DNA from: Achromobacter spanius
GTDB lineage: Bacteria; Pseudomonadota; Gammaproteobacteria; Burkholderiales; Burkholderiaceae_B
DNA: 64,000 bases
Reading direction: 5' to 3'
NCBI RefSeq assembly: GCF_003994415.1
Contig: NZ_CP034689.1
Span: 2,852,001-2,916,000 of the forward strand
Below the pieces are notes generated by a model. The model searched no databases, was not told the origin of the DNA, and saw nothing but the letters and a program-made list of their open reading frames with translations. Position numbers and translations under genes: made by a program. Shown piece after piece: positions 1-8,322 of this stretch. Each line of letters opens with the position of its first letter. Position 1 is the first letter of the stretch.

Positions 1-476
1 GTGGGAAACAGGTCGGGGTCGAACTGCCCGTACACAAAAGGGTAGGGCTGCTTCTGCCAGTCTTGCGGCTTGCTGATATTGCGCTGGCGCGACGGGCGAA
101 AGCGCAGCCGTTCGTCCCAGCGGATCTGTTGCGGTTCCTCAGCAGGGGACACGGCCGCCGCCGCTTCGCTGGCCGACCCCGAATGCCCCTGCATGACGGA
201 ATCGCAGACAAAATGGCCGCTGCGTTCGCGTGACACCAGATACCCTTCGCTGACCAGTTGCTGGTAGGCGAAGACGACGGTGTTGCGCGCAATGCGCAAC
301 TGATCGGCTAACTGGCGGCTGGAGGGCACGGGCATGCCGGGCGGCAGATGCCCGCTAAGAATGGCCGACACCAACATCTGCCGCACGCGGCCTTGCAGAC
401 TGAGGTTGGGCGCGCTTTCCCGTTCGAACAGACGATCCCACAACACAGGCTTTTGCATGGCGGCCTGGCTGGACAT
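1..476 (-). CDS. MocR/GntR-type transcriptional regulator, N-terminal part (cut by window edge)
   Basis: The frame opens at an ATG (476) and runs off the left edge without a stop, so only about 158 N-terminal residues are visible. Residues about 27-92 form a GntR winged helix: a SLQGRVRQMLVSAILSGHL-like first helix, then PSSRQLADQLRIARNTV and a wing ending GYLVSRERSGHFV. This is followed by a linker and by RWDERLRFRPSRQ and YPFVYGQFDPDLFP, which are typical of the entry into the fold-type I aminotransferase domain of MocR proteins. The gene lies 112 bp downstream of tauC on the same strand. TauR, a known activator of taurine genes, is a MocR protein, so control of tauABC is a reasonable inference. 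PdxR and GabR belong to the same family, and the missing C-terminus prevents a choice. Confidence 0.85.
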   Translation of the reverse strand, partial: MSSQAAMQKPVLWDRLFERESAPNLSLQGRVRQMLVSAILSGHLPPGMPVPSSRQLADQLRIARNTVVFAYQQLVSEGYLVSRERSGHFVCDSVMQGHSGSASEAAAAVSPAEEPQQIRWDERLRFRPSRQRNISKPQDWQKQPYPFVYGQFDPDLFP

Positions 477-588
477 GACGGCTCCTTGTGAAGGCGGCGC
501 GGGCCCCCAAGGCGGGGGCGGCGCAATCCGCTTTCCAGAATAGAGGACGCAAAAATGGGGCGGAATGGGGGATTGCCCTGCCGGCTGT

Positions 589-1416
589 CTAGACACGCCC
601 CTTCCACGGAATGGCGAATTTTTCCACGTAGCGCACCAGCAGATCGAACGCGAAGGCGAACACGCCGATCACGATGATGCCCATGATGACGATGTCGCTG
701 GCCAGGAACTGCGCGGCGTTCAGCACCATGAAGCCCAGGCCACGGTCGGCGGCCACCATTTCCGCCGCCACCAAGGTGGTCCAGCCCACGCCGATGCCGA
801 TGCGCAAGCCCGTGAAGATCTCGGGCATGGCCGCCTTCAGAATCACATGCCAGACGATCTGCATGCGCGTACCGCCCATGGCGTAAGCCGCATGGATCTG
901 TTCGATGGATACCGACCGCACCCCGGCGCGCGCCGCGATCGCCATCGGCGCGAAGATGGCCAGGTAGATCAGGAGGATCTTCGGAAATTCGCCGATGCCG
1001 AACCAGATGATGATGAGCGGCAGGTAGGCCAGCGGTGGCAGCGGGCGGTAGAACTCGATGGGCGGGTCGAAGATGCCGCGCGCGTAGCGGTTCACGCCCA
1101 TCAATATGCCGATGGGCACGGCGGTCACGCAGGCCAGGAAGAACGCCGAGAACACCCGTGTCAGGCTGGCCATGGCGTGTTCGGCCAGCGTGGAATTGGC
1201 CACGCCGTCGGTCATGGCCGAGATGAACTTGTCGTAGACCGCAAAGGGCGACGGCAGGAACAGCGGCTTGACCCAACCCGTGCTGGTGGCCAGGAACCAC
1301 AGTGCAATCAGCGCGACGGTGGTGATCAGGCTGATGTGGCTGCTGTAGCCCGCGCCCGGCGCGCCATACACCTTGCCGGGTGCGGCGGGCTTGTGGCCGC
1401 CGCGCGCTTTATGCAT
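589..1416 (-). CDS. tauC: Taurine/sulfonate ABC transporter permease
   Basis: A 275-residue inner-membrane permease that would form the channel for taurine or another alkylsulfonate. About six hydrophobic segments are visible. The BPD_transp_1 (EAA) loop is seen around AAYAMGGTRMQIVWHVILKAAMPEIFTGLRIGIGV (given here in parts: AAYAMGGTRMQ and AAMPEIFTGLRIGIGV). The protein ends with an IPWKGRV tail like that of SsuC/TauC proteins. The chosen ATG at 1416 gives an 8-bp overlap with the end of tauB, which fits translational coupling. A longer in-frame start at 1515 would add a low-complexity Ser/Pro/Ala stretch lying entirely inside tauB and is less likely. It is the third gene of tauA-tauB-tauC. 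Confidence 0.9.
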   Translation of the reverse strand: MHKARGGHKPAAPGKVYGAPGAGYSSHISLITTVALIALWFLATSTGWVKPLFLPSPFAVYDKFISAMTDGVANSTLAEHAMASLTRVFSAFFLACVTAVPIGILMGVNRYARGIFDPPIEFYRPLPPLAYLPLIIIWFGIGEFPKILLIYLAIFAPMAIAARAGVRSVSIEQIHAAYAMGGTRMQIVWHVILKAAMPEIFTGLRIGIGVGWTTLVAAEMVAADRGLGFMVLNAAQFLASDIVIMGIIVIGVFAFAFDLLVRYVEKFAIPWKGRV

Positions 1417-2239
1417 GAGCGGGCTCGTGGGCGGCAAGCTCGTCGCCGTAGATGATGCCAAGGACTTGCTCGCGCATGGCGATGAAGTCGGGGCTGGATT
1501 TGATGCGGCGGCCATCGCGGGTCTCCAGGTAGCGCCGGTTGAAGTCCGGCGTGAAGGTGTGTGTGATGCGGCCCGGGCGCGGCGACATGACGATCAACCG
1601 CGACCCCAGGAACAGCGCCTCTTCCACGCTATGGGTAATGAAGAAAAACATCTTGTTGGTCTGGCGCCAGATGTCCAGCAGCAGCTCCTGGATGGTTTCG
1701 CGCGTCAGCGCGTCCAGCGCCGCCATCGGTTCGTCCATCAGCAGCATGGCGGGGTCGCAGGTCAGGGCGCGGGCAATGCCCACCCGCTGCTGCATGCCGC
1801 CGGACAACTGGTAGATCATGTGACGGTGAAAGTCCTGCAGGCCCACCAGTTCCAGGTTGCGGCGGGCGCGGGCGCGCCGTGTGGCTTTGTCCACGCCTTG
1901 CAGTTTCAGGCCGAACTCGGTGTTCTCCAGCACGTTCAGCCAGGGCAGCAGCGCGTGCTTCTGGAACACCACGCCGCGCTCGGCGCCCGGGCCCGTGATG
2001 GGCCGTCCGCCCAGCGTGATCTCGCCTTCGGTTGGCGACAGGAAGCCGGCCAGCAGGCTCAGCAAGGTGGTCTTGCCGCAGCCGGACGCGCCCAGCGCCA
2101 CCACGAATTCGCCGGGTTCGATGGTCAGGTTGACGTCATGTAGCGCCACCACCGGGCCGCTGTCATGCATGCCGGGGTAGGTAACGCCGACGTGGTCCGC
2201 GCGCAAGGCCAGGGCGGCGGGGTGGGATGGCTGGGTCAT
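1409..2239 (-). CDS. tauB: Taurine/sulfonate ABC transporter ATP-binding protein
   Basis: A 276-residue ABC ATPase that powers the importer from the cytoplasmic face. Walker A is GASGCGKTT (about residue 51), the Q-loop is RGVVFQKHALLPW, the signature is LSGGMQQR, Walker B is MLLMDEP followed by MAALDALTR, and the switch His lies in FFITHSVEEA. The phrase GPGAERGVVFQ and the C-terminal IKSSPDFIAMREQVL are close to E. coli TauB, which supports a taurine rather than a nitrate assignment within the SsuB/TauB/NrtD group. It starts 63 bp after tauA and overlaps tauC by 8 bp. Confidence 0.92.
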   Translation of the reverse strand: MTQPSHPAALALRADHVGVTYPGMHDSGPVVALHDVNLTIEPGEFVVALGASGCGKTTLLSLLAGFLSPTEGEITLGGRPITGPGAERGVVFQKHALLPWLNVLENTEFGLKLQGVDKATRRARARRNLELVGLQDFHRHMIYQLSGGMQQRVGIARALTCDPAMLLMDEPMAALDALTRETIQELLLDIWRQTNKMFFFITHSVEEALFLGSRLIVMSPRPGRITHTFTPDFNRRYLETRDGRRIKSSPDFIAMREQVLGIIYGDELAAHEPAHA

Positions 2240-2302
2240 GCGGATTCCCCTTATGACGGCACGCCCGCGGCAAGGCGGGCGTGCTGGGCAAAGACGGCGC
2301 GG

Positions 2303-3328
2303 CTATTTGGCGGCGGCCTTCGCGTACTGGTCCGTAACGTGCGGGCTGTAGTCGGTCAGCGCGCGGTCGATCTGCTTCTGGTCTTTCAGGAACTTGGCGC
2401 TGGCGTCCAGCGCCCGTACCGCGCCCGCATCCTTGCCGCCCAGCCAGGTCGGTGACGCCTGTTCCTGCGCGGTCGGGAACACCAGCAGCTTGAGCGCGCT
2501 GACAATGTCGTCCGGCTTGCCGCCGATCAGCCGCACGATGCCCTTGACCTCGGGCGATTCGGGCGTCCATTTGGCGCCGTTGGCGTGGTAGTCGGCGTAG
2601 GACTTGGCCAGCACGCTGGTGAAGGCGGCCATGAATTTCGGGTTCTTGGCGGCCCAGGCGCGGTCCACAACGATGCCGTCAAACGTGGGCACGCTGGCGC
2701 GGCCAATGGCTTCGGAGTCGGCGATGACCTTGCCGGTCTTTTCGATTTCAGTCAGCGCGGGCGGCCAGACATAGGCGGCATCGATGTCGCCGCGCTGCCA
2801 GGCGGCCACGATCTGTGGCGGTTGCATGTTCAGGATGCGCACGTCGCGCGGGTTGATTTTCCAGACCTGATCCATGCCCACCAGCAAGTGGAAGTGCGAG
2901 GTCGACACGAACGGCGTCGCCACGCGCTTGCCCTTGAGGTCGGCCGTGCTGTTGATGCCCGAGCCGTTGCGCGCCACCAGGGCTTCGGACTTGCCGATGT
3001 TGTCCAGGATCCAGAACAGTTGCAGGTCCACGCCGCGGGTCGCGGCCGACGTAATGCCCGTGGAACCCAGTACGCCGACCGGCACATTGCCCGAGGCGAG
3101 CGCCGTGGAAATGTCGCCGCCCGAGGTGAACTGGCGCCAGTCGACCTGGTAACCGGCGTCTTTCAAGGCTTTGTCGAAACTGCCGTCGGCAATGGCGGAC
3201 AGGAAGGGTCCGACGATGAGCTGGTAGCCAACGACCAGCTTGGTCTGCGCGTAGGCAGGCGCCGCCAATAGCGCGGCGGCAAGGCCGGCCAGGGTGCAGC
3301 GGCGGATGAGGCGGTAAATCGCGTTCAT
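2303..3328 (-). CDS. tauA: Taurine/sulfonate ABC transporter substrate-binding protein
   Basis: A 341-residue periplasmic binding protein, first gene of the tau operon. The N-terminus has a Sec signal peptide (MNAIYRLIRRCTLAGLAAAL, cleavage near APAYAQ-TK, about residue 27). The mature part opens with KLVVGYQLIVGPFLSAIADG and contains TSGGDISTALASGNVPVGVLGSTG, the ligand-pocket phrase of TauA/SsuA proteins. MQPPQIVAAWQRGDIDAAYVWPP is also characteristic. The C-terminus (residues about 300-341) has a lysine-rich helix. With TauB/TauC the substrate is probably taurine, but related alkylsulfonates cannot be excluded. The upstream 395 bp separate it from a divergent chemoreceptor gene. Confidence 0.9.
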   Translation of the reverse strand: MNAIYRLIRRCTLAGLAAALLAAPAYAQTKLVVGYQLIVGPFLSAIADGSFDKALKDAGYQVDWRQFTSGGDISTALASGNVPVGVLGSTGITSAATRGVDLQLFWILDNIGKSEALVARNGSGINSTADLKGKRVATPFVSTSHFHLLVGMDQVWKINPRDVRILNMQPPQIVAAWQRGDIDAAYVWPPALTEIEKTGKVIADSEAIGRASVPTFDGIVVDRAWAAKNPKFMAAFTSVLAKSYADYHANGAKWTPESPEVKGIVRLIGGKPDDIVSALKLLVFPTAQEQASPTWLGGKDAGAVRALDASAKFLKDQKQIDRALTDYSPHVTDQYAKAAAK

Positions 3329-3723
3329 GGTGATCTCCGAAAGAGAGTGGGCCGCGCCCCGACGCGACCGGCTTTGTGCCGGTGCGGCCTGGTGCCAGTT
3401 TGCCCGGATAGGGCCAGAACGCTAGGTCCAGATGGGCGGTTCAGTAGGAGCCAAACCGCGTGGCGGCGGGTGGGTCTCAGCGTGTGCCGGGGCCGCGGCA
3501 TCGGGTATCGGCCAAATGCCCGATGCCGCCATAGCAGCACGAGTTACCAGCAGCGCTGGATTTTCCAGTGACGGAAATGTCATTCATTTGTTAACGATTT
3601 GTCTGGCGTGCTGGGATACAGTCGTTTCGTCCGGCCATGCGGGTGCGATGGAGGGCCTGGAGTGTCGGTGTTCCGCTGGCGCCTGGCCGCAGCCCCCGGG
3701 GCCATGAATTCCGTCGAGGTCGT
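3329..3723. promoter_or_regulatory. Divergent intergenic region with an 11-bp inverted repeat
   Basis: This 395-bp non-coding gap must carry the promoters of tauA (leftward) and of the chemoreceptor (rightward). It contains a perfect inverted repeat, GCGGCATCGGG (3495-3505) and CCCGATGCCGC (3519-3529), separated by 13 bases. This could be an operator or an RNA hairpin in either transcript. The right end (about 3570-3610) is AT-richer and is the most likely promoter core for the rightward gene. A GAGG sequence at 3714-3717 supports the chemoreceptor start. I see no convincing small ORF here. Confidence 0.5.
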
Positions 3724-5430
3724 ATGTTCACCAATCTAAGAATCCGCAGCTGCCTGGGCATCTTGCTCGCGCTGTTTTTTATTGGCATGTTGGCCGCCAA
3801 CGGCGCGGCCTGGCTGGACACCCGGTCCAGCAATGCCAAGCTGGACCAGGTCAACGAAGCCTATTCGATGCGCGTCGTGCCCGCCTACGAGGCCTACACG
3901 CTGATGCTGCGGGCGCGGCTGGCGATGGACGCGGCCATGATCAACCGGCAGGTCGGCCGCACCCAGCAAAGCGATGCCGACGCCGCCCGCGCCGAAGATC
4001 TGTGGCGCCGTTCGCGCGCCCGCTTCGAGGCCTTCTCCAATGAGGTCCGGGCCCCTGCGCTGCAAGAAAAAGCCGCGCCGGTGGCGGCCGCGTTCAAACA
4101 CTATGACGCGCTGGCCGCCGAGCAGTTCGAATCCATGCGCGGCCAGGATGCCCGCGCCTTCGCCTTGCAGATGGATGCGGTGCAGGGCGCGCACCTGGCC
4201 TTTGACCACGAGGTGGCCGACTACCTGGCCTATGTCGATGCGCAGACCAACGCTTATGTCGCGGCGGCGGCCAGCCAGCACCTGCGCGCCAACATCCTGA
4301 TCGCGGCGCTGCTTGCCGCCGCCGTGTTGCAGAGCATTGGCGCCGCGCTGTTCGTCAGCCGGTCCGTGCTGCGTCCCTTGCTGCGCGCCGGCGCTCACTT
4401 CCAGAGCATTGCCGACGGCAATTTGACCAACCACATCGAGATCAAGTCCCACAATGAAATCGGTCAGCTTTTTCTTGGCCTGCAACGCATGCAGGCCAGC
4501 CTGGCCAAGACGGTGGCCGCCGTTCGCCAAAGCGTGCAGCAGATCAGCCGGGGTACGCACGACATTGCGGACGGCAATGTGTTGTTGTCGTCGCGTACCG
4601 AGCAGCAAGCCGCCACGCTTGAAGAAACCGCGTTGTCGATGGGTCGGTTGGCGGTAACCGTCAAGGAAAACGCCGACAACGCGCTGCGCGCCAACGAGCT
4701 TGCCGAGGGCGCGTCGCAAGTGGCGGGGCGCGGCGCGGCGGTGGTGGCGGACGTGGTCGGCACCATGCAGGACATCAGCGCCAGTTCGGCCAAGATCACG
4801 CACATCGTGTCGGTGATCGACGGCATTGCCTTCCAGACCAACATCCTGGCGCTCAACGCCGCGGTCGAGGCGGCTCGCGCCGGCGACCAGGGCAAGGGTT
4901 TTGCGGTGGTGGCAGGCGAAGTGCGCGCGCTGGCGCAACGCAGCGCCCTGGCGGCCCGTGAAATCAAGCAATTGATCGCCGATTCGGCTGGCCGGGTCCA
5001 GGCGGGCGCGCAACAGGTGGAGCTTGCGGGGGCCACCATGCGCGAAATCGAGAACGCCGTGCACCGCGTGACCGACATCATGGGAGAAATCGCCGCCGCG
5101 TCCAGCGAGCAGGCGCAAGGCATCGACCAGGTCAACCTGGCGGTCTCCAGCATGGACGAGGCCACGCAGCAGAACGCCGCGCTGGTCGAGCAGGCAGCCG
5201 CATCCGCGCGGGCCTTGCGTGACCAGGCCGAAGGCCTGGCGCAAACCGTCGCCATCTTCAACGTGTCGCCGCGCGTGGTGATCGACATGCCTGTCGCGCG
5301 CGAACCGGTCCAGGCCCACCAGGTCCAGGCTCAGGCCAGGGCCCCGGCAGCGCGCCGCCGCGTGGCCTTGCAACGGCCCAAGGCGGCCGGCGCCGGGGCC
5401 GACGTGCAAGACGATTGGCAAGTGTTCTGA
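3724..5430 (+). CDS. Methyl-accepting chemotaxis protein (Tar-like, periplasmic four-helix sensor)
   Basis: A 568-residue transmembrane chemoreceptor. The first membrane helix is about residues 8-28. A roughly 160-residue periplasmic helical domain of the Tar/Tsr type follows (RVVPAYEAYTLMLRARLAMD, ending before HLRANILIAALLAAAVLQS, the second membrane helix near 193-215). A HAMP domain follows (RSVLRPLLRAGAHFQSIADG) and then the signalling domain with the hairpin tip IDGIAFQTNILALNAAVEAA at about residue 365. The C-terminal tail is basic and Ala/Gln/Val-rich and ends DDWQVF rather than an NWETF-type CheR/CheB-binding pentapeptide, though the DWQVF ending is similar. The start at 3724 is preferred over upstream ATGs because it has a GAGG ribosome-binding site and begins with the membrane helix. 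Its ligand cannot be told; taurine is possible from the neighbouring importer. Confidence 0.93.
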   Translation: MFTNLRIRSCLGILLALFFIGMLAANGAAWLDTRSSNAKLDQVNEAYSMRVVPAYEAYTLMLRARLAMDAAMINRQVGRTQQSDADAARAEDLWRRSRARFEAFSNEVRAPALQEKAAPVAAAFKHYDALAAEQFESMRGQDARAFALQMDAVQGAHLAFDHEVADYLAYVDAQTNAYVAAAASQHLRANILIAALLAAAVLQSIGAALFVSRSVLRPLLRAGAHFQSIADGNLTNHIEIKSHNEIGQLFLGLQRMQASLAKTVAAVRQSVQQISRGTHDIADGNVLLSSRTEQQAATLEETALSMGRLAVTVKENADNALRANELAEGASQVAGRGAAVVADVVGTMQDISASSAKITHIVSVIDGIAFQTNILALNAAVEAARAGDQGKGFAVVAGEVRALAQRSALAAREIKQLIADSAGRVQAGAQQVELAGATMREIENAVHRVTDIMGEIAAASSEQAQGIDQVNLAVSSMDEATQQNAALVEQAAASARALRDQAEGLAQTVAIFNVSPRVVIDMPVAREPVQAHQVQAQARAPAARRRVALQRPKAAGAGADVQDDWQVF

Positions 5431-5582
5431 CGAAGCGGCGCCGGAAGGAGGATCTGGCGCCTGCCCGGTAGTATCCGGTGGCCCGTTTCCGCGGGGAGCA
5501 GGCCGACGGTCGATCAACGCTACGCATGCGTGCGTCCCCGGGGATCGGGGCAAGCGTGTGCTCTCACGACAAGAAGAAAACA

Positions 5583-6926
5583 ATGAGCGATTTCGACATG
5601 GTGATACGCGGTTCGCTGATCAGCGCCGATAGCATTCTGGAAGACGGTTGGTTAGGCATCATGGACGGCAGGATCGCGGCAATGGGCAGCCACAGCCCGC
5701 CCGCCGCGCGCGATCAGGTGGATGCGCGCGGGCTATGGGTGCTGCCGGGCGCTGTCGATAGCCGTACCTATATAGGCGGTTGGGCAGACGGTTGCGGCAT
5801 TGGCCGGGCATCCCGCGCGGCGGCGGCAGGGGGCGTGACGACGTTGGTGGACATGCCCTACGAGCACGCTGAAGTGGTAGCCAGCCGCGCGCAGCTGGAT
5901 GCGATGGTCTCGCGCATCGGACGCGAGGCGCATGTGGATGTGGCAGTGGCTGGCACCGTCAACACCGAGCATGGCCTGGACGCGGCGGACGCCTTGGCGC
6001 GGGGTGGGGTATGCGCGTTTTCCATCCCCACATTCGAGGCCGAACGGCAGCGCTTCGCCCATCACGAAAGCGATTTGCTTCAGGCCTTCCAGGGCATTGC
6101 GCGCTTTGGGCTGGCTTGCAGCATGCACAACCATGCGCGCCTGACCGTCAGCCGCAATGCGCGGCGGCTTCTGAACGCCGGCAGGCCGGGCAGGGAAGTG
6201 CTGGCCCGCGCCAATCTGCCGCTGATCGAAGGCTTGACGACGCGGTTGCTATGCCGCGTGGGTGCGGCGGCTGGCGTGCGCATGCAAGCCGCCGATGTCT
6301 GGTCCGAACAGGGCTATGCCTTGTGCGCCCGTTACCGCCAGGCCGGGCATTGGGTCACGATCGAAACCAGCCTGCGCAGCCTGATGATGAGCATCGAAGA
6401 CGCGCTGCAGCAGTTTGGTGGGACACCTGACGACTATCCGCTGCTGCGTCCGCGTGTGGAGGTCGACGCACTGTGGCGGCGTCTGGCGACCGACATGGGT
6501 ACTTTCGTATCGTCGGGCTACCTGGCCCGCGGCGACGATGGCGGCGAATGGCCGGCGCCCATGGTCGATTACGGCCCCGACCTGCTTCTGCCGGCGCTGT
6601 GGTCCGGCTGCGAATCGCGTGGCCTGTCGCCGTGCTTGGTGGTGCGCCTGCTGTCGCAAAAGCCCGCCGAACATTTCCTGCTGGACGACCGCAAGGGGTC
6701 GTTGGACATAGGCAAGGACGCGGACTTCGTTGTGCTGGCGCCCGGACGTTCGGCTTCGCGGCAAACCGAGCACGTCGGGCAGCCCCATACCGTGCATGTT
6801 TTTGGGACGTGGCGGCGCGGCCAATTGGTGTATGACGGCAGTCGCGTGCACGGCGAGCCGGGCACCGGCCATTACCTTCGACCGCGCGCCGTGTCCAGGG
6901 AAGGCCACGGCGCCACGGTGATGTGA
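5583..6926 (+). CDS. Amidohydrolase-superfamily protein (allantoinase/hydantoinase-like) lacking metal ligands
   Basis: A 447-residue protein with the overall plan of cyclic amidohydrolases: an N-terminal beta-sandwich (DMVIRGSLISADSILEDGWL, DGRIAAMGS), the LWVLPGAVD turn, a TIM barrel, and the C-terminal KGSLDIGKDADFVVLAPG. The catalytic signposts are changed. The usual HxH after the VLPG-D turn is R61-T-Y63. The carboxylated lysine position (usually GFK) reads AFS (about 147). The later histidine before the ETS strand is missing (QAADVWSEQG). The usual S/T-D-H-A-P reads SSGYL (about 310). Only one MHNH remains where an HAE is expected. The fold assignment is firm; a normal metal-dependent hydrolase activity is unlikely. 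It may be a pseudoenzyme or may act without the binuclear centre. It follows the chemoreceptor by 152 bp. Confidence 0.75.
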   Translation: MSDFDMVIRGSLISADSILEDGWLGIMDGRIAAMGSHSPPAARDQVDARGLWVLPGAVDSRTYIGGWADGCGIGRASRAAAAGGVTTLVDMPYEHAEVVASRAQLDAMVSRIGREAHVDVAVAGTVNTEHGLDAADALARGGVCAFSIPTFEAERQRFAHHESDLLQAFQGIARFGLACSMHNHARLTVSRNARRLLNAGRPGREVLARANLPLIEGLTTRLLCRVGAAAGVRMQAADVWSEQGYALCARYRQAGHWVTIETSLRSLMMSIEDALQQFGGTPDDYPLLRPRVEVDALWRRLATDMGTFVSSGYLARGDDGGEWPAPMVDYGPDLLLPALWSGCESRGLSPCLVVRLLSQKPAEHFLLDDRKGSLDIGKDADFVVLAPGRSASRQTEHVGQPHTVHVFGTWRRGQLVYDGSRVHGEPGTGHYLRPRAVSREGHGATVM

Positions 6927-6930
6927 TGGT

Positions 6931-6956
6931 GAACTGATGCGCCAAGCGCGTCAGTT
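6931..6956. terminator. Hairpin between convergent genes
   Basis: A 12-bp stem, GAACTGATGCGC / GCGCGTCAGTTC, with one G-T wobble and a CAA loop, sits between the amidohydrolase (plus strand) and the response regulator (minus strand). It includes the stop codon of the latter (6951-6953). No U-tract follows on either strand, so it may terminate weakly or protect 3' ends rather than act as a classical intrinsic terminator. Confidence 0.5.
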
Positions 6957-7643
6957 CGACGGCTCTCGCTGTTCCATGACGTAACCCAGGCCCCATACGG
7001 TATGCAGCAGGCGCGTGCTGAAGGGGTCATCCATCTTCATGCGCAGCCTGCGCACGGCGACGTCGATGGCATTGGTGCCACGGTCGAAATTGATGCCCCA
7101 CACATGCGCGGCCAGGTTCATGCGAGATTGCACTTCGCCGTGCTTGCGCATCAGTCGTTCAAGCAGGGCGAATTCAATGGCCGTGAGCCGGATGCGCTGC
7201 CCTTCGCGCAAGGCCTTGCGGCTCAGTAATTGAAGTTCAAGATCACCCACGCGCAAGACATGCTGCGCGCCAGCGTCGTCGATGGGCGAAGACCGTCGGC
7301 TGATGGCCTTCATCCGCGCGACGAGCTCGCAGGTGGCATAGGGTTTGGCCAGGTAGTCGTCCGCGCCTTCGCTCAAGCCTTGCACGCGGGCTTGCAGCTC
7401 GTCGCGGGCCGAGACGATCAGCACGGGCACATTGCTTTCCTTGCGCAGTTCCCGCAGCACCGTAAAGCCATCCATGACGGGTAGCTGCACATCCAGCAGG
7501 ATCAGGTCGTACGGAAACGTTTTTGCGATGCGAAGACCGCTTGCGCCATCGGTGGCAATGTGAACGATCTGGCCTTGCTCGGCAAGCGTGTGGCTCAGTG
7601 CTTCAGCCGAGGTCTTGTCATTGTCGATTACGAGGACTTTCAT
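6951..7643 (-). CDS. OmpR/CopR-family two-component response regulator (no adjacent kinase)
   Basis: A 230-residue response regulator. Residues 1-120 are a receiver domain: acidic pocket IDNDK, phospho-acceptor Asp in LILLDVQLPVMDG (about residue 51), then a conserved Ser in VLIVSARDE and the Lys of YLAKPY. Residues about 130-225 form the OmpR-type winged helix, with LTAIEFALLERLMRKHGEV, VWGINFDRGTNAIDVAVRRL and the closing HTVWGLGYVM. This is closest in style to CopR/IrlR/CusR metal or stress regulators. No histidine kinase gene is seen on either side, so its kinase must lie elsewhere. It converges with the amidohydrolase gene. Confidence 0.9.
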   Translation of the reverse strand: MKVLVIDNDKTSAEALSHTLAEQGQIVHIATDGASGLRIAKTFPYDLILLDVQLPVMDGFTVLRELRKESNVPVLIVSARDELQARVQGLSEGADDYLAKPYATCELVARMKAISRRSSPIDDAGAQHVLRVGDLELQLLSRKALREGQRIRLTAIEFALLERLMRKHGEVQSRMNLAAHVWGINFDRGTNAIDVAVRRLRMKMDDPFSTRLLHTVWGLGYVMEQREPSN

Positions 7644-8267
7644 GGGTTACTGCATCGAATGGACACCATGGGCTTGCGGGGCCGCGCCAAGACGCGGTTT
7701 GCAAACTGCCGGCGTTCCTCACACGGACTGGCGCAACGAAATGCAGCGGTAAGGCATGCACGCCAGGCGACCCGTCATGCTGACGGCTAATAACGCTCTT
7801 GTGAATTGGAAGAGTCTTAAAAGTGCCCCGGCCGGCAGGCCGGCCGGGGTAAAGTTGCTGCGAACGGTGCGCCAGATCGGGGGGGGAAGGCGGCAACACC
7901 GTTTTTGCTGCGACGACTGCAACTTCAAACAACAACTAGACATCTCACGACGTTTGCTTTCGAAGGCTGTGGCGGCTCCGATCGCTTGGTCGCGGTTCGC
8001 AGCGTAATGATTGTGAGGGGGCTGCGAATGACTTCAATGTACAGCCCGCTTTCGCCAGTCGGTCGCATGAAAACAGCCGCTTGCCGCAGGGATTTGAGCC
8101 ATTTCAATTGGCCGAAATCAGGCGCCTCAAAGTGGCGGTTTGGTCTGATTTTTATCCTGGTGCACGCGTGCCGCGCGAAACCGGCCTGGGGGCGCGAAAG
8201 GCCGGCGGGCAATTGAGCAAGCAAGAGCTGTGTGGCGGGCTATCTCTGCCGATTCAATGCCAAGTGA
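7644..8267. other. Intergenic region without a recognisable gene
   Basis: I see no convincing coding sequence between the response regulator start and the folE terminator. Small frames on both strands lack ribosome-binding sites and protein-like composition. The region holds the promoter of the leftward response regulator. It also contains a very stable GC hairpin at 7826-7849: stem CCCCGGCCGG / CCGGCCGGGG with a 4-base loop. Read leftward the hairpin is followed by CACTTTTAAG, so it could be a weak terminator for leftward transcription reading past folE. A smaller CCGTCA-TGC-TGACGG palindrome lies at 7772-7786. Confidence 0.4.
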
Positions 8268-8304
8268 AACGGGCGGTGCAGCCTGCCTGGCCGCACCGCC
8301 CGTT
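8268..8304 (-). terminator. Terminator-like hairpin downstream of folE
   Basis: Read on the minus strand, a 12-bp stem (AACGGGCGGTGC / GCACCGCCCGTT) with a 13-base loop begins about 20 bp after the folE stop and runs into TTTCACTTGG. The short T run makes it a moderate intrinsic terminator. Confidence 0.65.
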
Positions 8305-8322
8305 GTGGGGATGGGGGAAATA

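Noticed and set aside
308..1300. 330-codon minus-strand frame spanning the MocR-tauC junction
   Set aside because: It overlaps two well-supported genes in a different frame and its translation is Arg/His/Gly-rich noise.
3736..5583. 615-codon minus-strand frame opposite the chemoreceptor
   Set aside because: Composition is His/Arg/Gly-rich and has no family resemblance; the plus strand encodes a full chemoreceptor.
7925..8224. Small minus-strand frame (about 99 codons) in the gap right of the response regulator
   Set aside because: No ribosome-binding site and no protein-like pattern; an opposing frame of the same size is equally weak.
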